A stretch of 64,000 nucleotides of DNA from the NCBI GenBank assembly GCA_025093555.1, contig JAIWNF010000001.1, forward strand, positions 434,001 through 498,000, in the 5' to 3' direction. A program made the translations under genes and the position numbers. Position 1 is the stretch's first letter. Each line of letters starts with the position of its first letter. The notes below the pieces were generated by a model, which searched no databases, was not told the DNA's origin, and was given only the letters and a program-made list of their open reading frames with translations. Shown here piece by piece: positions 48,523 through 61,711 of the stretch. This DNA comes from Circinella umbellata. Its lineage: Eukaryota; Mucoromycota; Mucoromycetes; Mucorales; Lichtheimiaceae.

Positions 48523-50179
48523 TAACTTCATATATAATATAGTATGTATATGCATAGGCTATGAACATATATTTTTTTTACCTCTAACAAACATCTAATT
48601 TTCTTTGATTCAACATACGTATACGTACCCGTTATATACTTTTAAAAAGAAAACTTTGAAAGAACTATATTAAAGCTTGGAAAAGATTATATACGTTTCT
48701 TTTAGTTTTTACAGTAAATATTTTCCGTATACTATCAAAACCATAAAAACACTCAATGAAATTATACAAAATCAGTTGATGTCGACTTATATCTTTTTAT
48801 TCTCTGTCTCTTATTTGGTGAAAAATTAAGTATTTAGTGCAACTGAGTGTTTGGGAGGGTCCGTGCTTTCTTCGGAGTTGGTTGTGAAACAATTGGTAAG
48901 GATAGCCTTTGATCACCATGACAAAAAAATACTGTAACCGTTTTCTTTAAATCACTTTTCTTTTCAAGTTTTATTACGACATACTTATACTTTACTTAGT
49001 AATACTATCACCGTGGCTGTTTCTATTAATGTAAAACCAGAAATTCAAATTTTGAAAACGGTCACGGAAAAAAAAGTTAGAAAAAGGTGTCTCCTGAAGC
49101 AACGGCGCTAACTTTAAACTGTTTGTCCAGTGTTTCCTATATTTAATCTCTTTTTTCCTCCTTTGCTTGAAAACTGGAGGATACCTTATTCAATAAGAAA
49201 ATAATAAAAGACTATTGATTATTATTAAAATAATAATACATAATAATACTATATCGTTATGTTCATCTAGAATTTAATATTTTGCTCTCAGCTTTTTTTG
49301 TTAATGCTTTTTGTTTTCATGGCATTAAAATGTTTATTTATATAAAAGACGTGTTTCTTTTTTTTTCTTAATAAAAAAAGCATTTCTCCTACTGTGGTAA
49401 CGTGAATAACCTGAACGAGTCGTTATAGAAAGACGCACATATTTGTTTTTAGTCAATAACTCTATTTTTTCCTCAGGCTAATGCGTCAGTTTTACTAGAG
49501 ATACTCTTCTTTATAAAAGAGAATTGTTTTCATGGTGATTTTAACTACATCACAATGCCAATTTATGAAATTATCGTTTTGCTCATGTTTTTATTTTTTA
49601 GCAGAAACCTCTTTCTAAGTTGCAATCGCAAAGATGCAAAAAAAAATAGTCACGTAACGAAAAAGAATAAAAAGATCTGATTGTAAATGGTGGTACTTTT
49701 AAATATGCAACAAGTTGGAAACCATTGTTTGTTTCGACATTCATTATGTAATAATATTTGATATGTAATGGAAACTTAGAAAATTTATAAGGCGACAGCA
49801 GGATATTACTACGATAGGTGATCGACACATCAAGAAAGCTTTATTTATCTCTCCTAATTATCAATTCTTATTAGAATAATGACAGTTTACTAACAGCATG
49901 ATCAGAAACCCATATTTCAATATTGATATATACAGTGCTTTGAGTTTTTTACAGTATCAGAAACATAATTTTAATTCTAATAAAATGTCATGAGGATAAA
50001 TGTGTATGTAAAGTTTACAAATATTGATAAAAAAATTTATTACAAAACTACTACAACAGCATTGTCGACTAATTGAACAAGTGCGAGAAAAAAATATAAA
50101 ATATACAGTAAAATTACAAACTATATTAGCTAGCTTGGTATGTACGATATAGGTAAAGTAACACATATGGACATACTGC
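48523..50179. other. Gene-free A+T-rich stretch right of the CACTA-like element
   Basis: No supported gene between the element and the SOD stop. Short minus-strand frames (49598-49828, 49957-50166) have no recognised family. Confidence 0.55.
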
Positions 50180-50978
50180 TTAATCCAAAGTCATGTCATC
50201 AGGTGCTATAAATTTATATTAATATCAATTGGAGCAATGAGTATCTTCGTTATATATAATAATACGTAAATAACTATATAATGTTAAAAGTAACACATAC
50301 CTAAGCCAATAATTCCACAAGCTAAACGCTCACCGGAGTCACCTGTTAACTTTGAGTCAGGACTATGTCCCTTTCCAAGATCATCTTTTCCTCCATGCAA
50401 AATAATACCACGTCTACATTAATAATAGATTATTTTTCAATTAGTAAGAGAATTGTATTCGACTTTCAGATAATTATCAACAAATCAACAATTTTCTTGA
50501 ATAAATGTATAAGATGTGAAAAAAGCCTAACGCACCCTAAAATAGAGTTTTCACCAGAAAATTCAAGGGAGTCCACAGTCAAATGATATTGGATGTTGCC
50601 ATGCTCGTCGGCCATTGCATTTCCAAAATCTCCAGGGTGTTTTACATGATCAGTTGGAGCACCATGGTCTCTAGCAAATGGATTAAAATGAAGTCCCAAT
50701 GATGCACAACCTACATGTGTATTTTATTATATTGTTAAAAAATAATGTAATAAAATCAAATATTTTAAATCACAAATATATTGTACACATTCAATCAAAA
50801 ATTTATATACTGTACCTTGACTAAGATCACCATATTGATGAATATGCATTCCATGATCGCCAGGTGCAACACCAGTAACGTTTGTATAGATACTGGTAGT
50901 GTGACTACCGTGTTCTTGACTAAACCATACCAAACCAACGGCAGTGGCACCTTGTAAATAAGCAACAGCGTTTACCAT
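50180..50978 (-). CDS. SOD1: Cu/Zn superoxide dismutase
   Basis: Four exons (50978-50816, 50710-50536, 50413-50301, 50205-50180) give 158 residues, the normal SOD1 length. It converts superoxide to hydrogen peroxide and oxygen. Copper ligands are H45, H47, H62 and H119; zinc ligands are H62 (bridging), H70, H79 and D82. C56 and C145 form the expected intrasubunit disulfide, and R142 is the active-site arginine. The usual fungal VHADEDDLG loop reads LHGGKDDLGKGHS here, a changed electrostatic loop that keeps the copper His and the DDLG. No signal or mitochondrial presequence is present, so a cytosolic enzyme is expected. The last exon carries only nine codons including the stop (APDDMTLD). Confidence 0.96.
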
Positions 50979-51907
50979 TTTAGTATTTCAGAAAAGTTGT
51001 ATTTAAAAGAAAAAGGGATATTTGTTTTGTAGGTATAGAAAAACTAAACAAGTAGAGAGAGAACCAAGTTGCTAGATTTTTTGATCCTAAAATTGTGAGA
51101 CTATTTATATATTATGCAAAAAATACTTCAACCCATTCTTCGAGGCTTAGAAAACATAGCTGGTGAAATAAATAACAGTTATTTCAAAGTTCTCTGATGC
51201 TCCGCCACTTCATCAGCATCTACTGCCACAACATGAAATACGATGATCACAAAGAAGCAAACTGTCAGAGGCTTAGACCCACGGAGGTGAGTCAGCAATG
51301 TTTGACTGGATGCCACTTTGTAAATAGGCTTACCGGGAAAATGGAGGGGGCTCAGCCATACATAAACTTTGAACGGTGTGACAAAAAGTTAGATTTCTCT
51401 CATTTCCTTTTTTAGTGCTTTCTTTGTTATGCCACAACTCTGTGGGTCAAATTTCTGTGACGCTCTAAAATTTAAAAAAACCAGGCTTGACATATTTTTA
51501 AATATATTTTGAGTTTATTATATACTTTGTTTTTTTTTAAAGCAAATCATATTGACAAGCAGACAAAAAAAACCCCATCAGTTTCTTCAATTCATTCATC
51601 GTGTGTTGTTTTCTATTTTATAAATAAAAGATGTGCGTACGATCTTCTTGTTATTTGACATCAGTAGGTGCTCTCCGGTTAGCAAATAAAAGTAAAATAC
51701 ATATTACCTTTTACAGTAAACCATTTTTAAGTCTACCTTCTATAGTAAAATTCGTTCTTCGAAAAGGTTTTCGTTTCATCAAAGATTTATTTTTGAGTTT
51801 TCTACGTATGAATTTAATATCCTAAAATAACAGAGTGGGCGTGTTACTTCTCTTAATAGCCTCACTGGTTTTTTTAACAATTATCTCATCTAGTATAAAC
51901 TCTAAGT
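50979..51907. other. SOD 5' flank and unassigned sequence
   Basis: A TATATAA-type sequence lies on the minus strand near 51096-51108, about 120 bp upstream of the SOD start. The plus-strand frame 51631-51825 is continued in the same frame by 51835-52131, separated by one stop; neither matches a family, and the second overlaps the small ORF at 51908 in another frame. Confidence 0.4.
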
Positions 51908-52057
51908 ATGTTTCGGCTTGGAAAAGCTTCAAGCAATGTTCTTGGAAAATTTGTTATAAGGTTCTCAGTACGACGAGCATCCCTTACCAATCTCGGTACC
52001 ATTGCTTCCAATTCACCAGCTATGACAGCACGACTCTCTTCTTCTCATTATTTTTAA
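51908..52057 (+). CDS. Possible 49-residue small protein, mitochondrial-presequence-like
   Basis: The frame MFRLGKASSNVLGKFVIRFS... ends ARLSSSHYF at TAA 52055-52057. It contains five Arg, two Lys and many Ser/Ala/Leu residues but no Asp or Glu, the composition of a mitochondrial targeting sequence. No downstream donor that would extend it into a larger protein is evident, and a longer unrecognised frame overlaps it. It could be a genuine microprotein, the first exon of a broken gene or chance. Confidence 0.25.
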   Translation: MFRLGKASSNVLGKFVIRFSVRRASLTNLGTIASNSPAMTARLSSSHYF

Positions 52058-52694
52058 GCACCACTACCACCACACTACACGTCTTCTTTATTTTCACTTT
52101 CCCGGTCTTTTTCTGTTTTCTCTTTTGTTAATGAAAATGCTATTATGAATATAGTGTAACACTTTTAATAGTCCCTCCGGTCCTCAACGCCACTCTAGTT
52201 TACTATAAAAGGTAAAGTGAACTTTTTTCTTTTCAAGATTCAATAGCCAATTTGACCACCGAATGATAAACATGTTCCAGATATGTAATATGTTGGGCTT
52301 TTCCCAATACGTAAAATAGTACAACCCTATATCGTATTACAAAAGATTAAAAATAACTACAATCGTCATCATTGTAGTGATCTAACACTCAGTGACACAG
52401 CAGAATAAAAGACTTGAATAATTACTTTTTACTAACATACGTACAGTATTACTGAAATAATCTCTTAACCACAACAATCTTCCAATAACACGTATTACAC
52501 ATTGCAAGATCAAACATTTATCAAATGCTTTTTATATAAATATAATCTTAACTCAATAGAACATAATAACTGACTCATGTTATATATATGAAAAGTATAA
52601 AAGAAAGAATAAGAACAAGCTACGATGTATACGTATCAAATAATAATAATGTGGTATATATATCAGAATAATACGTAAGATTATATTTTTATAT
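52058..52694. other. Intergenic, 3' flank of chitin synthase
   Basis: A+T-rich sequence with a CT-rich start. No gene is supported. Confidence 0.5.
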
Positions 52695-55600
52695 TCATCC
52701 GGCGAATATTCGGCAAAAGAGGTACAAAGATGTTCCGATGAACCGTATAGCAGCTAACCCAGCCACGGCCCAGAGTACAAAGCCCAAATAAGCGGTACTT
52801 CTTTGCTGATACGTCCATATCCACTCATCTGTGCTTGTGATAGCCATTACAAGAATCAAGTTTGTAACCAGCCACATGAGGACAAGTTTTGTTCGAAATG
52901 CTCGGTAATAGTCCTCTTGTTTTGTTTGAGCGTTCACCGTCTCGATCACTTCCTTTTCACCAGGTTGTCGATGGAATAAGTTTTGGCGGGCGTCATCATA
53001 TTGTGAATTGAGATCTTTTTCCTCGGTTGGGACTTCAATCTCTACTATTGAATTATGTTTATCCGGGCCAGACACAACACCCAAATCAGTTGATATCCCA
53101 TTATCACCCTTAGTCCCCCAGGACACGTCGTGGGTATTACAAAACGAATAAATGTTCAAAACATTAACGTAGCTTGGAGAAAGGAAAAGGTATTGGAAAA
53201 AACTTGTCACCATATGGGAAATATCGAGGAATAACAAACTAGCGATCCAATATATAAGATAAGTAGAGATAGCTGAGATAATAACATATCGGAAAGTGCT
53301 TTGATCGATCAATGCCATAAGTTCATTGGCAGAACCTTCAGCATGTGTTACTGCATTTTTCATACTTGCAACAGTAATCCAAACAATACAAAACATAATG
53401 TAACCCATTAGAATTGCAAAAAACACAAAACTGATGGTGTACGCCCACTTGAATCCTTGTGGACGGTTACCCATAGCGATGATAAACTGGATAATTAATA
53501 ATAGAACGTAAATATAATTGAGCACCGTGTGCAAAATATGAGCAACATTAGCTGAAAATGGTTTCGGGTCGAGATCCACTGATTTCATTGATGCGGTCAT
53601 TGTATAAAATACGATATAAAAATTAGCCTACGGAAAAAAAATGAGAATTTATTGGTTAATATTTCATCGAAAAATTTACACTAGTATAATTTACTAGGTG
53701 CTTATGTCTTTTCTCAAAAATAAAATTAAAAAATAAAACTTACGAGTGCAAACCATGAAAATATTAGATTAAACAGCTGATAAAGATTTTCAATCATGAA
53801 CATGAATTTACGCAAGATAAAGTGGTTGGATTGCCAAATTGATTTCCAGTGTACAAGGGAATACACAGCGGCAAAAAAAGACCCGTTGAGCCAACGCCGT
53901 CTTTGTGAAATAAATTCAGGAACACGATCCGGAACGTCAGTTTCTCCATAAGCATTACAAACATAACGTAGAACCCACTTGCTATCTTTTTTAGACACTA
54001 AACTATAGCAAAGAATTCGGTCCTCAGCAAGATACATATTGGCAGTAAAAATATCTGCATCGCGACCGTGCATTTTTTCGCCCAAATAGTATTTTTGTAA
54101 CGGGCCTTGACCATATACGTCGTCCTGAAGAGCTTCATATCGATAAGCAGAAAATGCACCAGGTAAGACACTAATGTGTCCAAACACGGATTCCAGTGGT
54201 TTGTCGAGAATGTTCGAGATTTTGTATTCAAAGTTCTGAGCAGCCACTAGCGGATTCCATAATTGTTTTCCCGTCATTGCACGAATCTCACCACAAGCAC
54301 CGGCGGTGTTTTTATTCCTGTCAAATGCCTTCCACAAATGATAGATGGAATTGTGACCCGGACGAGTGCCAATATCAAGAAGGATACAAATGTTAGGTTT
54401 TAAAAGTGGACCAAAAGCTTGAAAAAACCAACGATGTGAGTTGATCTTTTTTTGATTTTTTTCTTTGAGGCAGAATATAATCTGGACAGGTACCATGCCT
54501 TTTTCCGAACCATTGAGTTGCATATCAGGATCCACCGAAACTTGTGTTGTATACTATTTATACGTATATATTGTTTTCGTTAGCACACTATGTATATTAT
54601 GAAAAGAGTAATTAAAAGCAAGTATCATAGTTATAATATATACCTCATAAATATGAGCTGTTACGGGCTTTCCTTCGACAATATTTTTTGCTACACCTTC
54701 TTGATACACACCCATGGTCGTTAGGACTGACAATGTCCGAGGATTAATCTTGTTACGACCATCAGATATAATACAAACTGTAACTTTTTCATGCGCACCA
54801 TTTCCCCACGTAGAGGACCGATGGCGTGAACATAAATGAGCAATATTTTTCATAACACCATGCATTGTACGACAGAATGACACTTCATCCTCCTATATTT
54901 ATTGTTTAATTTAGGTGAAGATCAGCATTTAAGTACCAAATCAATATGTTAATAATAGAATAAATAAAATTATAAAATTATATAAAATCGAAACATATTA
55001 TTTTACGTTGTACATGGTCAAAGCAATGAAAAGTTCTGTTTGTCGGCCCGAAAGCTGTTGTCGTAATGTATAGTTTTTACTAGCAAATTCACTTGCGTCG
55101 CAAGTTGCTGCAGTATAGCGTAAATGTGTAAACTCTCTACCTTCTTTTCGAGGTACATTCTCCAAATATTTTGATGGAACTGGATTCTCCACTACCAAAT
55201 TGCCTTTTGTTAACTTGATTTTACGCACTAATAGGTATAACAAAGTTTCATAATAGTGAGTATATTAATAATCAAAACGTTTCGACCATATGGCGTTGTG
55301 TACTTCCACTTTTTTCATTATATTTATAGCTACCTGTCGTATATCTACGCGGCAGGCGTCGGGGTGCTCTTATTGGTTCATGATAAGGAGATGGCAGTCC
55401 TGCTGCCGTAGGTGTAATAGGATTGTTATTTATATGAATGCTGTTGAGAGAAGCTAAAGTTGGCGTAGCTGATAAAGGAGATGGTATGGTGGAGGGACAA
55501 GGTGATTTATATTGTTGGGATGACGAATGGGAATAAGACCCTAGTTGCTGTTGTTGATGTTGGGGTGTTGGTGGGGGGAAATATTCTGGGTGTTGCTGAT

Positions 55601-56054
55601 GATGTTGAACTTGTGAAGAAGAATGGTAGGCAGCAGTATAATTCATATTATATATGTCATTATAATGATATGAAGAGCTATTTGCTACAGCTGTCATTTG
55701 ACTATCAGCAAAATTACCAGAATTTGCATATGATGTTGGCTGATAAAAATGCTCATGATTTTCTGATATTGTTGATGATGGCGGGGGTTCCGTTGTATAC
55801 TGGTAGTAAGTAGCATTATTGCTTTCATTACTATTATTGCCTTGATGTTGCTGGGATACTGATGTTGGGGTAGTATGAGCATGATACTGTTGAAATCCAG
55901 TCCAAGAGGATGGCTCATTGATATATGGAGATGTATGGCTCCTTTGTTGTTCTGGTGAAGATAATATAGGTACAGTGTTAGAAGGCTGCTGTTGTTGATG
56001 CTGCGAACTAACATATGAAGATCCAAGACGACGAGAAGTGTTTTGCCGATTCAT
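52695..56054 (-). CDS. Chitin synthase, division I (GT2 family)
   Basis: Five exons (56054-55334, 55227-55007, 54892-54644, 54553-53744, 53627-52695) give 977 residues. The enzyme polymerises GlcNAc from UDP-GlcNAc across the plasma membrane. Residues 1-240 form a disordered Gln/Ser/Pro-rich tail ending RRLPRRYTT, followed by [20 protein letters not shown], the usual start of the chitin synthase N domain. GT2 landmarks are [28 protein letters not shown] (about 486), the catalytic Asp in AEDRILC (about 574) and QRRRWLNG (about 615). Seven or so membrane helices follow, with a hydrophilic loop between them and a final [19 protein letters not shown]. No myosin motor or cytochrome b5 domain is present, so it is division I. 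Exon 1 ends at a GTAGCT donor; reading through it gives an alternative stop after 20 more codons. Confidence 0.95.
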
Positions 56055-58152
56055 CTTTGTTTGCTTTTGAGGTGAAGAAGCAAAACCAGCAAAATCAAAA
56101 TTGAAAAAAATTGAAAGAGAATGTATTGGTATATAGTGACGCTAAAAAAACTAGTGGCAAAAATATGAAGATATAAATAAATAATTGAATTATAATAACA
56201 ATAAAATAATAATGGATGTGAATAGCAAGCAACTCATTAATTTTAGTGCTTTTTGTTGGCAGGTAAATAATTTTATCTGTACGTACACATGATATAATCA
56301 ACGCATATTCATTATTTACCTTCTTATATGTTCAAGAAAAAAAAAACCTTTTGTGTATAAGGTGTTATTGCTTATTTGAATTTTTGTTACCTTTTGATGG
56401 AAATAAATAAAAAACATTGACATATACAGATTAAGTTAGGCTGGTTTTAGATTATTAGCATTTTTTGATTAACATCCAGGCAAAGACGGGGCTACCAATG
56501 AGAAACATATTCATATTATAGGACGAAATGGAAAAAAAAAGTTTGAACGAATAAACGAAATAGTTATACCTCGTTCAAATCAACTTGCATAGATTGAAAT
56601 TGATGATAATAATCCAGATCAAATTAGTGGCGTCTGTTACACAAATGCCACATGGGGAATCCGTGGCCTTTTTTTTATCACATTTAATGTCTCTCTTTTC
56701 GTTTTTTTGACACTCGCAATGTTTGAATGTTGTTAAGGGAGGTTGCCATACATCTAATTTCGACTATTAATCATTTTTATATTTATATTCCAATAAATCT
56801 GCAATGTGTTTTGGTACTAGACATTGTCTTCGGTTTCTACTTTTAGTTATATGAATATTATAATAAAAAAAAGTTTGATTGCGATTTGAGAAGCTGTAAA
56901 TTCTTCCTTGATGAACCTCTTTATTATTGTAATGCTTACATATTTCTAGAAGCAACTTTTGTATACCAAAAAAAAAGAAGTTAAGTTTATTTTATAAATC
57001 GTGCATATTCAACTTGGACGGCGAAGAATGTGGTCTTTCTTTATTATATAGGTGGTAAAAAAAGGAATATAGTTCATATGACTACAGCTTCATTCGCGCA
57101 ATAATATGTTATTGTACATATTATTTGTATAAGAAAACTCGTCAATATAACATCTTGCTTTTACTATTCTTTACAGCAGCTATCACTGACGTGGATTTTC
57201 TTTTTTATCAATATAAGCTTTTAAAACATAAAGATAATGTAAAACTTGATTTATAATCCAAAAACTACAACCTGTAAATTAATTTGAAGGAAAAATATAT
57301 GTAGTAGTTTCACCTAGGTCACATGGTATTTGTTAAATTACTCGTTGTGTGGTATATGCATATAAAAAATCTTGCTGGGGTACCGATCTAAATAGAAATT
57401 TAAGTTGAATGTATATGAGCACGCGTTATATTGTGGGTCCTATAATTAATAAGTATCCCAGAAATAGAATATTTGTACTATTTCTCTAGCTTATCATACA
57501 TACTTCATTTCTCAACAGCTTTTTATTTATTAGATCGACTGACTGTACATTACTAGTTATTTTCACTAAATAATAATATTTATACGATACCAGCGTACGA
57601 TTTACATGTATTGCCGTTTGATGATAAGAAAAAGTAAAAATATAACACCAAGCTAAATATAAGGAAAAAGTAATACGTAAAGCCTTATGATGGTTTTCTT
57701 AGATAGTTTAATTTATTTTAAATGGTATTGGTCTTAATGACCCATATTTACATTTTATCCATGATAATAGAACAAATTATAAGTTGCATCAATTATGTCT
57801 TATGAAATGTTTTACACTGGAAGAGTTAAAAATGCAGAAAATAATTTTATAACTAATAAGATTAAAAATATTTTCCACTATCCCGTTCGCCATGGAATCA
57901 TTTCGAAACAAGATGAATTTATTGAATTACGTCGGAATGGAAATAACGTTTTACCGCCAAAGCTTTGCTTGACAACGTCCCCACTCCCCCACCCTTGGTA
58001 ATAATAATATATTACTTCTTCCTTTTTTCTCCCTTGATATTTTTTAGTTGTCGTAAAATATTCTTATTTTTACGTCACCTAAAATCTCGAGCCAATTAAT
58101 AAAATAAAAAAGGGTGGTGTAACTTTGCATTTTTAAAAAGAAAATATTAATC
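56055..58152. other. Divergent upstream region of chitin synthase and Lon
   Basis: About 2.1 kb separates the chitin synthase start from the Lon start. It contains no supported gene; short frames at 56767-56955 (minus) and 57795-58001 (plus) lack family resemblance. Promoters of both genes must lie here. Confidence 0.5.
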
Positions 58153-61100
58153 ATGAATAACTCTTTTCTGGTTCATATTTCTAAAAAGATCACTCGATCA
58201 CAACTTAATAATGCACTTGCTTCACAATTACAAACCCGGTCGTCCACAACAGCACGATCTTTCTCAACTGCTTCAACACGACCTGCAGTTACAATGCTAG
58301 CATCTGAACCAGTGCTTCAATCACTTCACCCTACTAGAGGAACATCCGTGTTCGTTGCTTTACAACCTATTCGTAGCGCAGCAGCAGTAAAACGACATAT
58401 GAGCACCATGCAATTACGAGAACAAGATCCCGCTAATAGTGATCCAGCTGGTAATGGAGGTGTTGGGGGAGGTGCAGCAGGTGGTAATGGCAACGGTGAA
58501 AACAATAACGGCAATGGAGACGGTAATGGTGGTGATGACAAATCATCGCGACGCGCGTACAATAATGTTATTGACAATCAGCTCCAAAAGCCGACTGTAC
58601 CCGAAGTCTACCCACAAGTATTAGCTGTTCCAATTGCTCGTCGACCTTTGTTCCCCGGTTTCTACAAGGCTATAGTTATCAAGGATCCTAATGTTACAAG
58701 TGCTATCAAGGATTTATTAAAACGTGGTCAACCTTACGTTGGTGCCTTTTTACTTAAGGATGATACCATTGACGTTGATACGATTACAAATTTAGATCAA
58801 GTTCATAAAGTGGGTGTATTTGCTCAAATTACAAGTGTTTTCCCGGTTAATTCTAAGAATAAGGATGAAGGAGATGGTGGATTGACAGCTGTGTTGTATC
58901 CACATCGGCGTATCGAAATTACAGATTTAATTAATACTACCGGTAAACCCGCTCAAGCGGCAGTAGAAGAAGTGAAAAGTGTCGAAAATCAAGAACTTGC
59001 AGTGAAGGAATCGGAACCTGCTTCAGAGGCAGCGAAGCAAGAGCCAGTAACGGAGGTGGCGCAAGGTAAAATTTGGAATAATATAACAGAACTAGGAACA
59101 AAAGATGGGGAAGTGTGGAAGGATAATAATTATTAACTCAATAATGTGAAATTGGGCGGGATTGTTTAGAATCAGCAGCCGAAGAATTAAATGCAGCAGA
59201 AGGTGGCGATAAAGAAACACAATATGCTACATCATTCTTGGCCAATGAGCATGCGGTATCACTTGTCAACGTTGAGAATTTAGTTGATCCTCCTTATGAT
59301 AAGAAAGACCCAATGATTCGTGCCATTACTTCCGAAATTGTTTCTGTATTTAAGGAAATCGCAACTCTCAACCCTCTTTTCCGTGACCAAATTGCTAGCT
59401 TTTCCATGTCCCAGTCTGCTGGTAACGTATTTGAAGAGCCTGCTAAATTGGCCGATTTCGCTGCTGCAGTATCCACTGGCGAACCTCTTGAATTGCAAGA
59501 AGTCATGGAAACATTAACTGTTGAGGATCGTTTGCAGAAGGCTTTAACTGTTCTCAAGAAGGAGTTAATGAATGCTCAACTTCAAAACAAGATTTCTAAG
59601 GATGTCGAAAGTAAAATTGCTAAACGCCAACGTGAATATTATTTGATGGAACAACTCAAGGGAATAAAGAAGGAATTGGGTTTGGAAAGTGATGGAAAGG
59701 AAAAACTTGTGGAAGGATTCAAGGAAAAAGCAAACAAATTAGTCATGCCTGAAGCTGTTCGCAAAGTGTTTGATGAAGAGGTCAATAAATTAGCTCATTT
59801 GGAACCTGCAGCTTCTGAATTCAATGTCACTCGTAATTATCTTGATTGGCTTACACAAGTACCATGGGGTCAACGTTCCCGCGAAAATTACAATATCACA
59901 CACGCCAAGACTGTATTGGATGAAGATCATTACGGTCTTCAAGATGTCAAGGAACGTATTCTTGAATTTATTGCTGTAGGCAAGCTTCGTGGTACTGTGG
60001 AGGGCAAGATTTTGTGTTTGTCCGGACCCCCAGGAACGGGAAAGGTACAGTATTAATAAAAAAAAGGGGGGAGAGACAACAATTGGAATAATATCTTCAT
60101 TATGCTAAAATATCCAAATTCTAAAATAGACATCCATTGGTAAAAGTATTGCACGTGCTTTGGATCGTGAATTCTACCGATTCTCAGTAGGTGGTTTGAC
60201 AGATGTAGCTGAAATCAAGGGTCATCGACGAACATATGTTGGTGCTATGCCTGGCAAGGTTATTCAAGCCTTAAAGAAGGTCAAGACTGAGAATCCATTG
60301 ATTTTGATTGATGAAATTGATAAGATTGGTCGCGGTCACCAAGGTGACCCCTCCTCTGCATTGCTTGAATTGCTTGATCCGGAACAAAATGGCAGTTTCT
60401 TGGATCACTACATGGATGTCCCTGTTGATCTTTCCAAAGTTTTGTTTGTCTGTACAGCCAATGTTTTGGATACAATCCCCGGCCCCTTGTTGGATCGTAT
60501 GGAAGTAATTCAATTGTCTGGTTATATTGCTGAAGAAAAGGCTGCTATTGCATCCAAATATTTGGCACCTAGCGCCCGCATTGCTTCCGGTTTGGATAAT
60601 GTCAACGTGAATCTTTCTTCTGATGCTGTAGACACATTGATTCGAAACTACTGTCGTGAAAGTGGTGTCAGAAATCTTAAGAAGCACATTGACAAGATTT
60701 TCCGCAAGGCTGGGTATCAAGTTGTCGAAAAGGTTGCAGCATTGCAAGGTGACGAAATTGTGCAAGAAAAGGAACCAAAGAAGGAGGCTGAAGATAACAA
60801 AGAAAGCACTACAACAACAGAGCAAAAGGAAAATAGTGAAGGAGAAGCTAAGGAAGAACATAAGGCCATGACTGTTCCTGAAGATCTCAAGATTGATATT
60901 ACTGCAGAAAATTTGAAGGATTACGTTGGTGCACCAGTATTCCAATCTGATCGTATCTATGAAAACACACCTCCAGGTGTCATCATGGGTTTGGCTTGGA
61001 CAAGCATGGGTGGATCATCACTTTATATCGAATCTGTACTAGAATCTTCGTTAACACCCAAATCTCAACCTCATTTGTCAAAAACTGGTCAGTTAGGTGA

Positions 61101-61711
61101 CGTGATGAAGGAATCGACAAGTATTGCATATACATTTGCCAAGTCATTGATGGCAACCCGATTCCCAAAGAATAAGTTTTTCGAAAAAGCCCGTGTACAT
61201 TTACATTGTCCTGCAGGAGCAACTCCAAAAGACGGTAAGTTCTTTTTTTTATTTCATTTTACTCTTAAGATTTGGGTTTATTTATAATAAGATTAAAGGA
61301 AACTAATGATGAGGTTGGATATATAAAAATTTAGGACCTTCGGCTGGTGTTACTATGGTTACATCCATGGTTTCTTTGGCATTGAACAAACCTGTAAGTT
61401 CGAATATTGCAATGACTGGTGAAATTACTGTCACCGGCCGTGTGCTCAAGATTGGTGGTTTGAAGGAGAAGACGATTGCTGCTAAGCGATCCAAGATTGA
61501 TACCATTTTATTCCCCAAGGATAATCTTTCTGATTGGGAAGAACTTCCTGATCATATTAAGGAAGGTATGACCGGTGTTCCAGTTGAATACTACGAAGAT
61601 GTTTATAAAGTTTGCTTTCCCGATGTATCCAAAGAGATAGCAGAAAATGTTTGGGCTGATGTATTGAAGGAAGAAGAATCTACCTCATCATCATCTTCGT
61701 CATCATCTTAG
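58153..61711 (+). CDS. PIM1: Mitochondrial Lon protease
   Basis: Four exons (58153-59065, 59170-60044, 60130-61234, 61335-61711) give 1089 residues. This is the ATP-dependent serine protease of the mitochondrial matrix. The N-terminus is an Arg/Ser/Thr-rich presequence, then a Gly/Asn-rich linker (about residues 97-135). The Lon N-domain begins at [22 protein letters not shown]+ motifs are Walker A GPPGTGK (590-596, an intron lies directly after the Lys), Walker [14 protein letters not shown] and sensor [17 protein letters not shown]. An acidic insert (about 810-850) precedes the protease domain, as in other mitochondrial Lons. The catalytic dyad is S967 in DGPSAGVTM and K1010 in GGLKEK, 43 residues apart as in bacterial Lon. 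The C-terminus is poly-Ser. No peroxisomal C-terminal signal is present. Confidence 0.96.

Noticed and set aside
55481..56026. Frames of 110 codons on each strand over chitin synthase exon 1
   Set aside because: Shadows of the Gln/Ser/His-rich exon in other frames; the real frame joins to the conserved N domain.
60271..60945. 224-codon minus-strand frame inside Lon
   Set aside because: Antisense to the AAA+ and acidic insert region of Lon, hydrophobic by complement of Lys/Glu codons.
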